A stretch of DNA of 64,000 bases from Planctomycetota bacterium (lineage in GTDB: Bacteria; Planctomycetota; UBA1135; GCA-002686595): contig JAEUHY010000015.1 of NCBI GenBank assembly GCA_016795325.1, positions 1 to 64,000 of the forward strand, in the 5' to 3' direction. Below the pieces are notes generated by a model, which saw only the letters and a program-made list of their open reading frames with translations, did not search any database and had not been told where the DNA came from. Positions 9,473-17,900 of the stretch are shown piece after piece. A program made the translations under genes and the position numbers. How positions within the stretch are numbered: the first letter of the stretch is position 1; every line of letters starts with the position of its first letter.

Positions 9473-10105
9473 ATGACGCCCCCGAACGCCAGCGAAGCAG
9501 CCCCCAAGAAGCCCAACATCGTCAAGCGCCTCTACAACTGGGTGCTCGGCTGGGCGGACACTCCGTACGGCACGCCGGCGCTGTTCGTGATCTCGTTTAT
9601 CGAGAGCTCGTTCTTCCCGATCCCGCCGGACGTGCTGCAGATCGCGCTGTCGGTCGCCAAGCCCAAGCGCGCGTACTACTACGCCGCAGTTTCCGTCGCC
9701 GCGTCGGTGCTCGGCGGCGTGCTCGGCTGGTGGATCGGCATGAACCTGTGGGACTCGCTGCAGGGCTTCTTCTTCGACAACGTGCCGGGCTTCACACGCG
9801 AGCGCTTCGATCTGGTCGGCCAGAAGTACAACGAGCACGCCTTCCTGGCGATCTTCACGGCCGCGTTCACGCCCATCCCGTACAAGGTGTTCACCATCGC
9901 CTCGGGCGTGTTCGAGGTCGGACTCACGACGCTCGTGCTCGCTTCGATCGCCGGGCGCGGCGGACGTTTCTTCAGCGTGGCCACCGCCATCTTCTTCTTC
10001 GGTCCGACCGTGAAGCAGTGGCTCGAGAAGTACTTCGAGCTCGCCACCGTGATCCTGCTGGTCGTCGGCGCGCTGGGCTTCGTGGCTGTGAAGTACCTCT
10101 TGTAG
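9473..10105 (+). CDS. VTT domain membrane protein (YqaA/DedA family)
   Basis: The 210-residue protein has hydrophobic segments around a central VTT (SNARE-associated, DedA-like) core: FVISFIESSFFPIPPDVLQI, a conserved acidic Pro-rich re-entrant loop, and FTAAFTPIPYKVFTIASG. The YqaA branch is marked by the short N-terminal part and by the IESSFFPIPPD motif. DedA-superfamily proteins act as lipid scramblases or flippases, for example for undecaprenyl phosphate or phosphatidylethanolamine; the substrate of this one is unknown. It starts at ATG 36 bases after the TPR gene and ends 28 bases before cstA, so co-transcription is possible. Confidence 0.88.
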   Translation: MTPPNASEAAPKKPNIVKRLYNWVLGWADTPYGTPALFVISFIESSFFPIPPDVLQIALSVAKPKRAYYYAAVSVAASVLGGVLGWWIGMNLWDSLQGFFFDNVPGFTRERFDLVGQKYNEHAFLAIFTAAFTPIPYKVFTIASGVFEVGLTTLVLASIAGRGGRFFSVATAIFFFGPTVKQWLEKYFELATVILLVVGALGFVAVKYLL

Positions 10106-10133
10106 CCGCGAACCCAACGCTATTGTCTGGCGC

Positions 10134-11810
10134 GTGAGCCTCACGCTCCTCGCCCTCGCCTTCACCGCGCTGCTCGTCGCCGGCTACCGGCTGTACGGAC
10201 GTTTCGTCGCGGCGCGCCTGGGCCTCGACGACGACCGCGTCACGCCGGCGCACGCCAAACAGGACGGCGTCGACTTCGTCCCGACCAAGCCGTTCTACCT
10301 GTTTGCGCAGCATTTTTCGGCCATCGCCGCGGCCGGGCCGATCGCCGGCCCGATCCTCGCCTGCCAGAACTTCGGCTGGGCGCCGTGTCTGATCTGGATC
10401 GGGTTGGGCGTGGTGTTCATCGGCGCGGTGCACGACTTCTCGAGCCTCGTCGCTTCGCTGCGCCACGGCGGCTGTTCGATCGCGGAGATCGCGCGCGAGC
10501 GCCTGGGCACGCCGGCCGGCCGCGCGACGATGGCCTTCATCTGGATCGCGCTGGTGTACGTGATCGTCGCCTTCGCCGACATCACGGCGGCGAGCTTCGC
10601 GCGCGGCACCGAAGAGCTCGAGGCCGCGGGCGTGCGCTTCAATCCGGGCGGCGCTGTGGCGGCGGCGAGCGTGATGTACCTCGCGCTCTCGGTCGTCATG
10701 GGCCTCGTGCAGCGCTGGCTCGCGCCGCCGCTGTGGCTCGTCACGCTGCTGTTCGTGCCCGCGACCTTCGCGGTCGCTTGGCTCGGCACGCACACCAGCG
10801 GATGGCTCGTGTTCGACGCGCGCACCTGGGGGCTCTTGATCCTCGCGTACTGCGCGCTTGCCTCGGTCGTGCCGGTGTGGGCCCTGCTCCAACCCCGCGG
10901 ATATCTGGGCGGATTCGTGCTCTACAGCGCGCTCGCCGTGGGCGCGATCGGCGTGCTCTTCGGCGGCTACGAGCTGCAGCAACCGGCCTTCGCCGAGCCC
11001 GACCCGACCAAGCCCGGCCCGGCGCTGATGCCGTTTCTGTTCGTCACCATCGCCTGCGGGGCCTGCTCGGGCTTCCACGGACTGGTGTGTTCGGGCACGA
11101 CCTCCAAACAGGTCGACCGCGAGAGCCACTCCAAACTCGTCGGCTATGGCGCGATGCTCGCCGAGGCCTTCGTCGCGCTCATCGCGCTCGTCACCGTCGC
11201 GATCTGCACCCGTGAGCAATTGCGCGGCCTCAAGCCGGGCACGATCTACGGCAACGGCATCGGCGAGTTCCTGACGCTCGTGATCGGGCGCGAGAATCTC
11301 GCCTTCGCGATCACCTTCGGCGCGATGGCCTTCTCGACCTTCGTGTTCGACACGCTCGACGTCGCGACGCGTCTGGGCCGCTACCTGGTGCAGGAGCTGC
11401 TGGGCTGGCGCGGATGGGGCGGCGCGGTCGCGGGCACGCTGGCGACCATCGCGCCGGCCGCGCTGTTCCTCGGTTTCGGCGCCGAGGGCGCGTACCTGCG
11501 CTTCTGGACCTTGTTCGGCGCCTCGAACCAGTTGCTCGCCGCGCTCACGCTGCTCTCGATCGCCGTGTGGCTGCGCAAAGAGGGCCGCGGCGTCGCCTTC
11601 GTCGTTGCGCCGCTCGTGTTCGTGCTCGCGATCACGGTCTGGGCGCTGGTCGCGATCGCACGCAAGAGCTTCGCGGACGCGCAGGGCTTCGACGTCGCCT
11701 TCGCCAACGGAGTCACTTCCGTCGTGCTCCTGGCGCTCGCTGCGTTCCTCGTCGCGCGCGCCGTGCAGGAATTCCGCAGCACTCCGCGGCCCGCCCACGC
11801 TCACCGATGA
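10134..11810 (+). CDS. cstA: Carbon starvation protein CstA, peptide/pyruvate transporter family
   Basis: The 558-residue polytopic membrane protein carries family signatures: PFYLFAQHFSAIAAAGPIAG near the N-terminus, QNFGWAPCLIWI, ACGACSGFHGLVCSGTTSKQ and FSTFVFDTLDVATRLGRY. CstA-type proteins import peptides or pyruvate when preferred carbon is exhausted. The protein is shorter than the enterobacterial form of about 700 residues but within the range of shorter family members. It starts at GTG. Its stop overlaps the ATG of the following DUF4212 gene (ATGA), implying translational coupling with the symporter pair downstream. Confidence 0.93.
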   Translation: MSLTLLALAFTALLVAGYRLYGRFVAARLGLDDDRVTPAHAKQDGVDFVPTKPFYLFAQHFSAIAAAGPIAGPILACQNFGWAPCLIWIGLGVVFIGAVHDFSSLVASLRHGGCSIAEIARERLGTPAGRATMAFIWIALVYVIVAFADITAASFARGTEELEAAGVRFNPGGAVAAASVMYLALSVVMGLVQRWLAPPLWLVTLLFVPATFAVAWLGTHTSGWLVFDARTWGLLILAYCALASVVPVWALLQPRGYLGGFVLYSALAVGAIGVLFGGYELQQPAFAEPDPTKPGPALMPFLFVTIACGACSGFHGLVCSGTTSKQVDRESHSKLVGYGAMLAEAFVALIALVTVAICTREQLRGLKPGTIYGNGIGEFLTLVIGRENLAFAITFGAMAFSTFVFDTLDVATRLGRYLVQELLGWRGWGGAVAGTLATIAPAALFLGFGAEGAYLRFWTLFGASNQLLAALTLLSIAVWLRKEGRGVAFVVAPLVFVLAITVWALVAIARKSFADAQGFDVAFANGVTSVVLLALAAFLVARAVQEFRSTPRPAHAHR

Positions 11811-12082
11811 GCAAGTCTCTCGACGACGGAGTGCGCCGCGCCTACTGGCGCGCGAACCTGCGCTACCTCGCCGTTCTACTCGCCGTTTGGTGGCTGGTCT
11901 CGTACGGCTGCGGGCTCGTGTTCGCACCCTGGCTCAACCAATGGAAGCTGCCCGGCACGGGCTTCAAGCTCGGCTTCTGGTTCGCGCAGCAGGGCTCGAT
12001 CTACGCGTTCGTGGTTTTGATCGCGGTGTACGTCGTGCTGATGGCGCGGCTCGAGCGCCGCCTGGGGCTGTACGAGGAATGA
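11807..12082 (+). CDS. DUF4212 small subunit of a sodium:solute symporter
   Basis: The 91-residue protein has two transmembrane helices (about residues 21-43 and 60-82) and the DUF4212 signatures RAYWRANLRYLAVLL and GFWFAQQGSIYAFVVLI. In other bacteria DUF4212 genes sit directly before an SSS-family acetate/short-chain carboxylate symporter, and this arrangement holds here with a four-base gap. It overlaps the end of cstA. Role as accessory subunit is from family context; no direct mechanism is visible. Confidence 0.9.
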   Translation: MSKSLDDGVRRAYWRANLRYLAVLLAVWWLVSYGCGLVFAPWLNQWKLPGTGFKLGFWFAQQGSIYAFVVLIAVYVVLMARLERRLGLYEE

Positions 12083-12086
12083 GCGC

Positions 12087-13751
12087 ATGAGCGTCCAAGC
12101 TTGGACCTTTGTCCTCGTCGGCGCGTCGTTCGCGCTCTACATCGCGCTCGCGTTGTGGGCCAAGGCGAGTTCGACGCGCGACTTCTACGTCGCCGACGGC
12201 GCCGTGCACCCGGTCGTGAACGGCATGGCCACGGCCGCCGACTGGATGAGCGCGGCCTCGTTCCTCTCGATGGCCGGCATGATCGCCGCGCTCGGTTACG
12301 GCGGCTCGGTGTACCTGATGGGCTGGACCGGCGGGTACGTGCTGCTCGCTCTGCTCTTTGCGCCGTACCTGCGGCGTTTCGGCAGGTTCACCGTGCCCGC
12401 CTTCGTCGGCGACCGCTACGGCTCGCAGACCGCGCGCGTCGTGGCCGTGCTGTGCGCGCTGTTCGTGTCGTTCACCTACGTCGCGGGCCAGATGCGCGGC
12501 GTGGGCATCGTGTTCAGCCGATTTCTCGAGGTTTCGATCGAGACCGGCGTGTGGATCGGCATGGCGATCGTGCTGTTCTACGCGGTGCTCGGCGGCATGA
12601 AGGGCATCACCTACACGCAGGTGGCGCAGTACTGCGTGCTGATCTTCGCCTACCTCGTGCCGGCGATCTTCCTCGCGCTGCGCATGTCGGGCTCGCCGCT
12701 GCCGCAGTGGGGGATGGGCGTGCAACCGAGCGGGGCGCCGAGCGTGCTCGAGCGCCTCGACGGCCTAAACCGCGAGCTGGGCTTCGCGAGCTACACCGAA
12801 GGCGGCGGTTCGCTCGTCGACATGCTGTGCGTGACGGCGGCGCTGATGGCCGGAACGGCGGGCCTGCCGCACGTGATCGTGCGCTTCTACACCGTGCCGA
12901 AGGTGCGCGACGCGCGCTCGTCGGCGGGCTGGGCGCTGCTGTTCATCGCCTTGCTCTACACGACCGCGCCGGCGCTGGCCGTGTTCGCGCGCACGAACCT
13001 CCTCGAGTCGGTGTCCGAGCAGCCCTACGAGCGTTTGCCGGGCTGGTTCAAGAAGTGGGAGACCACCGGCTTGATCCGTTTCGAGGACAAGAACGGCGAC
13101 GGACTCGTGCAGCACGTCGGCGACGCGCAGCTCAACGAGCTCACCGTCGACCGTGACATCCTCGTGCTCGCCAGCCCCGAGATCGGCGGGCTGCCCGACT
13201 GGGTCGCGGGGCTGGTCGCCGCCGGCGGGCTCGCGGCCGCGCTCTCGACCGCGGCCGGACTGTTGCTCGTGGTCTCGACCTCCATCAGCCACGACTTGCT
13301 CAAGGGCGCGCTCTGGCCGTCGATCACCGAGCGCGGCGAGCTGTTCTTTGCGCGCGCGTCGGCCGCCGTGGCGGTGCTCGTCGCGGGCTACCTCGGGGTG
13401 AATCCGCCGGGTTTTGTCGCACAAGTCGTGGCGTTTGCGTTCGGGCTCGCCGCTTCCAGCTTCTTCCCGACCATCCTGCTCGGCGTGTTCTCGCGGCGCA
13501 TGAACGCGGCGGGCGCCGTGAGCGGCATGCTCGCGGGTCTGGTGTTCACTGCGAGCTACATCGTGCACTTCAAGTTCGTGCACCCCGAGCTCAACAGCGC
13601 CGCGCACTGGTGGTGGGGCATTTCGCCCGAGGGAATCGGCGCGCTTGGTGCGCTCGTGAACTTCGCGGTCGCCTTCGCCGTGGCGCGCTTCACGCCGCCG
13701 CCGCCGGCGCACCTGGCGGAACTCGTCGAGCGCATCCGCTCCCCGCGCTGA
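12087..13751 (+). CDS. SSS-family sodium:solute symporter, acetate-symporter-like
   Basis: The 554-residue protein has the repeated hydrophobic helices of the SSS family. The N-terminus contains TRDFYVADGAVHPVVNGMA and ADWMSAASFLSMAGMIAALG, resembling ActP-type and VC_2705-type symporters of the DUF4212-linked subgroup. A hydrophilic insert near residues 320-360 (DKNGDGLVQHVGD) has an EF-hand-like acidic loop. The partner DUF4212 protein is encoded just upstream, with cstA before that, so the operon looks dedicated to uptake of small carboxylates, peptides or pyruvate. Exact substrate is not determinable. Confidence 0.9.
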   Translation: MSVQAWTFVLVGASFALYIALALWAKASSTRDFYVADGAVHPVVNGMATAADWMSAASFLSMAGMIAALGYGGSVYLMGWTGGYVLLALLFAPYLRRFGRFTVPAFVGDRYGSQTARVVAVLCALFVSFTYVAGQMRGVGIVFSRFLEVSIETGVWIGMAIVLFYAVLGGMKGITYTQVAQYCVLIFAYLVPAIFLALRMSGSPLPQWGMGVQPSGAPSVLERLDGLNRELGFASYTEGGGSLVDMLCVTAALMAGTAGLPHVIVRFYTVPKVRDARSSAGWALLFIALLYTTAPALAVFARTNLLESVSEQPYERLPGWFKKWETTGLIRFEDKNGDGLVQHVGDAQLNELTVDRDILVLASPEIGGLPDWVAGLVAAGGLAAALSTAAGLLLVVSTSISHDLLKGALWPSITERGELFFARASAAVAVLVAGYLGVNPPGFVAQVVAFAFGLAASSFFPTILLGVFSRRMNAAGAVSGMLAGLVFTASYIVHFKFVHPELNSAAHWWWGISPEGIGALGALVNFAVAFAVARFTPPPPAHLAELVERIRSPR

Positions 13752-13793
13752 GCGCGACGCTGGCCGCAGCGCTTGCCGCTCTTGTTGTCCGCC

Positions 13794-13918
13794 TTCTGCT
13801 CCTCGGATCTCCGTGGCTCCGTGGCTCTTGTGTTCTGTCTGTGCTTGGCTTTCTGACCGAAAGAAGCAGAACCAGAAAACACAGGAGCCACGGAGCCACG
13901 GAGATCAGAGGAGCAGAA
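13794..13918. repeat. Imperfect inverted repeat between convergent genes
   Basis: Arms at 13794-13837 and 13873-13918 are complementary over about 44 bases with a few mismatches and one small gap. They enclose the core ATCTCCGTGGCTCCGTGG on the left and its complement on the right, around a spacer of about 35 bases. Such CTCCGTGGCTCCGTGG cores recur as intergenic repeats in many environmental genomes, as I recall. Lying between the convergent symporter and MBL genes, it could act as a bidirectional terminator or be a small non-autonomous element. Confidence 0.75.
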
Positions 13919-13940
13919 ACGGAAGTAGGAAGGTCGGCCG

Positions 13941-14035
13941 CTGATCGTACGGTGCCAGAGCAATTTGTCTCACGCCTGCGGCGCGCGAGGCGCGCCGCAG
14001 GCGTGAGACAAATTGCTCTGGCACCGTACGATCAG
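13941..14035. repeat. Perfect 46-bp-arm palindrome, copy 1
   Basis: Bases 13941-13986 and 13990-14035 are exact reverse complements around the loop GAG. The outer end reads CTGATCGTACGGTGCCAGAG. A second copy with the same outer 36 or so bases but a different core lies at 53248-53340. The right end supplies the TGA stop of the MBL hydrolase gene on the minus strand (14032-14034). Whether it works as a terminator, an RNA structure or a small transposable repeat is open. Confidence 0.95.
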
Positions 14036-14853
14036 CGCGGCAAAAGAGCGGTCACGCGTCCGCGCAGCACGCTCGGCAGGCGCCGCTCGAGGATCTCGCG
14101 CACACGCTCGGCGCTGTAGCGCGTCGAGAAGTGCGTGAACAGCAGCGCTTCGTTCTCGAACAGATCGGCGCGCTCGAGCACCTCCTCGAGGTGGATGTGT
14201 CCCTTGTCGCGGCACTGCTGCACGTTCACGAGCTCGTCGAGGAAGGTCACTTCCATGGCGAGCACACGCGCCTTGCGCACGACCTCGGTGCGCTCGACGA
14301 CTTCGATCAGCGTGTCGCCCGTGAAGGCGAACTCCGGCGTCTCGAGCGTGTCGAACGCCAGCTCGTCCGTCTCGCGCAACGCGCGCAGCTCGTCCTGGCT
14401 CTTGTCCAAGTGCTCGGGCTTGAGCTTGCGGCGCCGCGACCACAGCGCGTAACCCTGGCACGGCACGCGGTGGTACGAGCGGAACGGGCGCACGATCAGC
14501 CGGTTCGGCAGCACGAACTCCTCGCCCGGGCCGAGCGCGACGAGCCGGTGCTCGAGCTGGCTCTTGTCGAGCTTGCGCCAGACCTCGAACAACTCGGCGA
14601 AGGCGGCTTCGTTCTCGCGCGGGACGATGTAGGTCGGCGCGCCCAGGCGGCGCAGGTGGCGCGTCGCTGCGTGCCAGGCGACCCCGCCCATGTGGTCCAT
14701 GTGGGCGTGCGTGAACAGGATCGTCGCGCGGTTGACCGCGAAGTCCGGGCAGCGCCCCAGGTCGAAGGCCAGCTTCCACTCCGGCAGATCCAGGCACGTC
14801 TCCAGTCCGCCGACCGAGACGCCTTCGACGAGCAGGTTGGAGAGCCGCGGCAT
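14032..14853 (-). CDS. MBL-fold metallo-hydrolase, RNase Z-like
   Basis: The 273-residue protein has the metallo-beta-lactamase metal motif THAHMDHMGG (about residues 48-57), the later Asp of FTGDT, and HIHLEE and THFSTRY near the C-terminus, an order typical of RNase Z/ElaC relatives. A long insert between the metal motifs resembles the flexible-arm position but lacks the classic GP-rich arm, so tRNA 3'-processing is possible but not assured. The stop codon is formed by the edge of the palindrome at 13941-14035. It is divergent from the secreted-protein gene at 14997. Confidence 0.85.
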   Translation of the reverse strand: MPRLSNLLVEGVSVGGLETCLDLPEWKLAFDLGRCPDFAVNRATILFTHAHMDHMGGVAWHAATRHLRRLGAPTYIVPRENEAAFAELFEVWRKLDKSQLEHRLVALGPGEEFVLPNRLIVRPFRSYHRVPCQGYALWSRRRKLKPEHLDKSQDELRALRETDELAFDTLETPEFAFTGDTLIEVVERTEVVRKARVLAMEVTFLDELVNVQQCRDKGHIHLEEVLERADLFENEALLFTHFSTRYSAERVREILERRLPSVLRGRVTALLPR

Positions 14854-14996
14854 GCAACGAGCGTACGGCTGCGGCGCTTGCGGGTCACGACCGGCGCCCC
14901 GCCGGAAGACCTTGAGAAGTTCCTTCGCGAGCGCTGCGGCGTACCATCCTGGCCTCGGTCTGTGTCCCTTCGTTCCGTTGCCACGGAGTTCTTGTC

Positions 14997-16004
14997 ATGA
15001 AATCGCTGCTGTTCACCGGCGCCGCACTGTTCTGTCTGGGCGGCTCGCTCGCCACCGACTACACCCAGAAGCGCTCGCTGCGCGTCGAGATCAGCTCGAA
15101 CATGGAGATGGAGCTCAAGTCGATGAGCATGGAGCGCGACGGGCAACCGGTGGAGATGCCGACGATGTCGATGAACTCGACCTCCAAGCGCACCATCGCG
15201 TTCGTCGACACGACGCTCGAGCACGAGGACGGCGCGCCGAAGAAGGTGCGGCGCGTGTTCGAGTCGCTCGCGAACGAAAGCACGACCTCCTTCGGCGAGC
15301 GGCAGATGGAGTCGGCGATGAAGCCGCGACTGGAGGGCGTCACGCTCGAGCTCACGCGCGGCGACGACGGCGTCGAAGTCAAGGTGGTCGAAGGCGAAGC
15401 GGAAGGCGACGCGCTCGAAGGCCATCAACTGGCGCTGCTGCTCGATTCGTTCCTGCCCAAGGGCGATGAGAAGGAGTGGGAGCTCGACAACGCCGCCATC
15501 CAGCGCGGACTCGCGCTCGACGTGCAGAAGGCGCTGTTCGCGCCGCCGGAGCAGCCGGAAGGCGGCGGCGAAGAGGGCGGTCGACGCCGCGGTCCGCGCG
15601 GGGGCAGTCAAGTCAGCGGCGTCCTCTCGATGGCGACGCTCGAGGGCCAGGCCTCGCTCGCGGAAGAACCCGTCGACCACGGCGGCGTGGCGTGCAAGGC
15701 GATCAAGCTCGAGATCAAGGGCAGCGGCGATCTGCCGATGCCCGAAGGCCGCGGCCCGCGCGAGGGTCGTTTCTTCGATCCGGCGCCGCCGATCGTGCTC
15801 GTGGGCAACACCTACGACATCGAACTCGAGGGCCAGCTGCTGTTCGACCCGAACACCAAGCTGCCCGTGCTGCTCAAGCTCGAGGGCTCGATCGAGATCC
15901 AGCAGTCGAGCGAGCGCACCTTCAACGACTCGACCATGAAGCAGGAGATGACCATGGGCGGCGAGCTGGAGTTCGAAGTCGAGATCACCAAGTCCGAGGA
16001 CTGA
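14997..16004 (+). CDS. Unknown exported protein
   Basis: A 335-residue protein with a signal peptide (MKSLLFTGAALFCLGGSLAT) and a GGAG-like ribosome site about ten bases before the ATG. I do not recognise the family. It is strongly acidic, with Met-rich stretches near the N-terminus (MEMELKSMSMERDG) and at the C-terminus (FNDSTMKQEMTMGGELEFEV). A Gly/Arg-rich linker of about 20 residues near position 195 is likely disordered. The beta-strand-rich, repetitive arrangement suggests a periplasmic or outer-surface protein. A strong terminator follows, so it seems to be a single transcription unit. Confidence 0.75.
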   Translation: MKSLLFTGAALFCLGGSLATDYTQKRSLRVEISSNMEMELKSMSMERDGQPVEMPTMSMNSTSKRTIAFVDTTLEHEDGAPKKVRRVFESLANESTTSFGERQMESAMKPRLEGVTLELTRGDDGVEVKVVEGEAEGDALEGHQLALLLDSFLPKGDEKEWELDNAAIQRGLALDVQKALFAPPEQPEGGGEEGGRRRGPRGGSQVSGVLSMATLEGQASLAEEPVDHGGVACKAIKLEIKGSGDLPMPEGRGPREGRFFDPAPPIVLVGNTYDIELEGQLLFDPNTKLPVLLKLEGSIEIQQSSERTFNDSTMKQEMTMGGELEFEVEITKSED

Positions 16005-16031
16005 ATCGCCCGGCCTCATCGGCTGCACTTC

Positions 16032-16088
16032 GCGCCGGCCGCTTTCCGTCCCTCGAAGGACGGGGAGCGGCCGGCGCGCTGCGTTTTT
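16032..16088 (+). terminator. Rho-independent terminator
   Basis: A 20-bp stem (16032-16051 with 16058-16077; two G-U wobbles) closes the loop CTCGAA and is followed after a few bases by TTTTT (16084-16088), 28 bases downstream of the exported-protein stop. Confidence 0.85.
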
Positions 16089-16128
16089 CTCGCGGTCCGC
16101 GGCTCGTCCACGGTGTAAACACAGGCCC

Positions 16129-16857
16129 ATGAACACGAAGCGGGTGTTGGTCACGGGCGCGAGTCGGGGGATCGGCCGCGCGACAGCGGTGGCGCTGGCG
16201 CGGGGCGGATACGAGGTGGTGCTGAACTACCGCGACCGCGAGGACGCGGCTCAGGCCGTGCGCGCCGAGATCGAAGCGGCCGGGGGCAAGGCGAGCACGC
16301 TGCGTTTCGATGTCGCCGACCGCGCCGCGGCGCGCGCCGCGATCGAGGTGGAGCTGCGCGAACGCGGCGCCTTTTGGGGGCTCGTGCTCAACGCCGGGGT
16401 CACCGCCGACGGCCCCTTTGCGGGCATGAGCGAAGATGCCTGGGACCGGGTGCTCACGACCAATCTGGACGGCTTCTACAACGTGGTGCAACCGCTGGTG
16501 ATGCCGATGGTGCAGCTGCGCGCCGGCGGCCGCATCGTGGTCATGACCTCGATTTCGGGGCAGAACGGCAACCGCGGGCAGGCGAACTACGCCGCCTCGA
16601 AGGCCGGACTGATCGCGGCGGCGAAGTCGCTCGCCCAAGAGCTCGCCAAGCGCAACGTGACGGTCAACTGCGTCGCGCCGGGCCTGATCGAGACCGACAT
16701 GACGGCGGCCATCCCGCGCGACGAGGTGCTCGAACGCATCCCGTTGCGACGCTTCGGCAAGCCCGAGGAGGTCGCCTCGGCGGTCGAGTACCTGTTCAGC
16801 GCCGGCGCCGCCTACGTCACCGGCCAGGTGCTCGCGGTCAACGGCGGAATGGCGTAA
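16129..16857 (+). CDS. fabG: 3-oxoacyl-ACP reductase FabG-like SDR
   Basis: The 242-residue short-chain dehydrogenase has the NADP-binding motif VTGASRGIGR, NAGV, catalytic Ser in MTSISGQNGNRG, YxxxK in NYAASKAG, and the C-terminal GQVLAVNGGMA. The layout matches FabG-type reductases of fatty acid or polyketide synthesis, which reduce 3-oxoacyl-ACP to the 3-hydroxy form. It is shorter than no known FabG and has no fusion. It is not next to other fatty-acid genes, so it might serve an aryl-polyene-like or other pathway; the symbol is by similarity only. Confidence 0.8.
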   Translation: MNTKRVLVTGASRGIGRATAVALARGGYEVVLNYRDREDAAQAVRAEIEAAGGKASTLRFDVADRAAARAAIEVELRERGAFWGLVLNAGVTADGPFAGMSEDAWDRVLTTNLDGFYNVVQPLVMPMVQLRAGGRIVVMTSISGQNGNRGQANYAASKAGLIAAAKSLAQELAKRNVTVNCVAPGLIETDMTAAIPRDEVLERIPLRRFGKPEEVASAVEYLFSAGAAYVTGQVLAVNGGMA

Positions 16858-16980
16858 TCGCGCGCGCCGTGCAGAATCTGCGTCCGCTTCGCGGAGCGGT
16901 TCGGCTCCGGCGCGTCACCGTTGCTCGATTCCGAACGAGCACGGGTCCTCCTCTCAAGTCCTCGACCCCAACCGATCGCC

Positions 16981-17814
16981 ATGCCGTACACGCGTCCTGA
17001 GTACCCGCAGATCCTCAAGAAGACCGACTGGGACAACAAGAAGGGCGCGTTCGCCAAGATCGCCGGGAAAACCGGGGTCGGCGAGGCCGCCGCCGAGTGC
17101 GAGCGTCGCTACGCCGCCGTTCAGTGGCAGAAGCTCGAGCTCGCCAAGAACGCGCCGGGCGTGAACAGCTTCACGAAGGCCGACTGGGACCGGCGCCTGA
17201 CGGACGCCAAGACCGAGGTCACCGGCAACTTGCGCCAGCTGGTTGAAGGGCTCTACAAGCTGCGCGACGTCGCCAAGGCCGCCGAGGCCAAGTTCAAGAG
17301 CAATAAGCTGATCCCGTCCTCGTCGACGGCGCACGTCGGGCAACTCGCGCAGGCGGCGGACTTCCTCGGCGTATCGCTCAACGCGAACAGCATCGGGACG
17401 CCGATTATGGCGGACTACAACGATGTGCTTGCGCGGATGAAGACGGTCGCCGACCAGATTCCGCAGATCCTCAAGACCGTGCTCGCGCGCACTCCGTCCG
17501 CGATCGCCGAACTCAAGCGCATGGCCGACGGGCCGGATTCGGGCCGCAAGGATCTCGACACCAAATTCATCAAGGCGGCGCGCGACCTCACGCAGAACAT
17601 CACGAACATCGTGCTGTTCATGGAGCAGCGTGGGATCCCGGTCCAGGGCGTCGACATGCGCGAGCTGCCGCAGCTCAAGGAGCTCAGCCGGACACTGGTC
17701 ACTTGGGGCAATGCCAACAGCATCTTCCGCGCGGACGCCAAGCAGGACGACATCAAGCGCGAGATCGCCAAGTTCGAAAAGGCGGTTACCGACCTCACGG
17801 CGTTGATGCGCTGA
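16981..17814 (+). CDS. Unknown helical cytoplasmic protein
   Basis: A 277-residue protein of no family I recognise. No signal peptide or membrane segment is visible. It is rich in Lys, Ala and Gln and predicted largely helical (for example DIKREIAKFEKAVTDLTAL and VTGNLRQLVEGLYKLRDVAK), suggesting coiled coils. The start is the ATG at 16981, preceded by a non-coding leader; a longer open frame from 16921 has no features. Its low Arg and high Lys content contrasts with its neighbours, which may reflect a recent or structurally special origin. Confidence 0.8.
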   Translation: MPYTRPEYPQILKKTDWDNKKGAFAKIAGKTGVGEAAAECERRYAAVQWQKLELAKNAPGVNSFTKADWDRRLTDAKTEVTGNLRQLVEGLYKLRDVAKAAEAKFKSNKLIPSSSTAHVGQLAQAADFLGVSLNANSIGTPIMADYNDVLARMKTVADQIPQILKTVLARTPSAIAELKRMADGPDSGRKDLDTKFIKAARDLTQNITNIVLFMEQRGIPVQGVDMRELPQLKELSRTLVTWGNANSIFRADAKQDDIKREIAKFEKAVTDLTALMR

Positions 17815-17900
17815 GACGTTCACGTCGAACTCGAAAGCGCAGGGCGTCGAGCGCGTGTTGCGCTCGGCGCCCTGTGTGCTTGCAGGCGAGCCGTTCGGCT

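Noticed and set aside
13941..14035. Palindrome read as coding sequence (VPEQFVSRLR and RQIALAPYD)
   Set aside because: Both copies give the same peptides only because they share DNA; the frames are interrupted by neighbouring gene ends and have no start.
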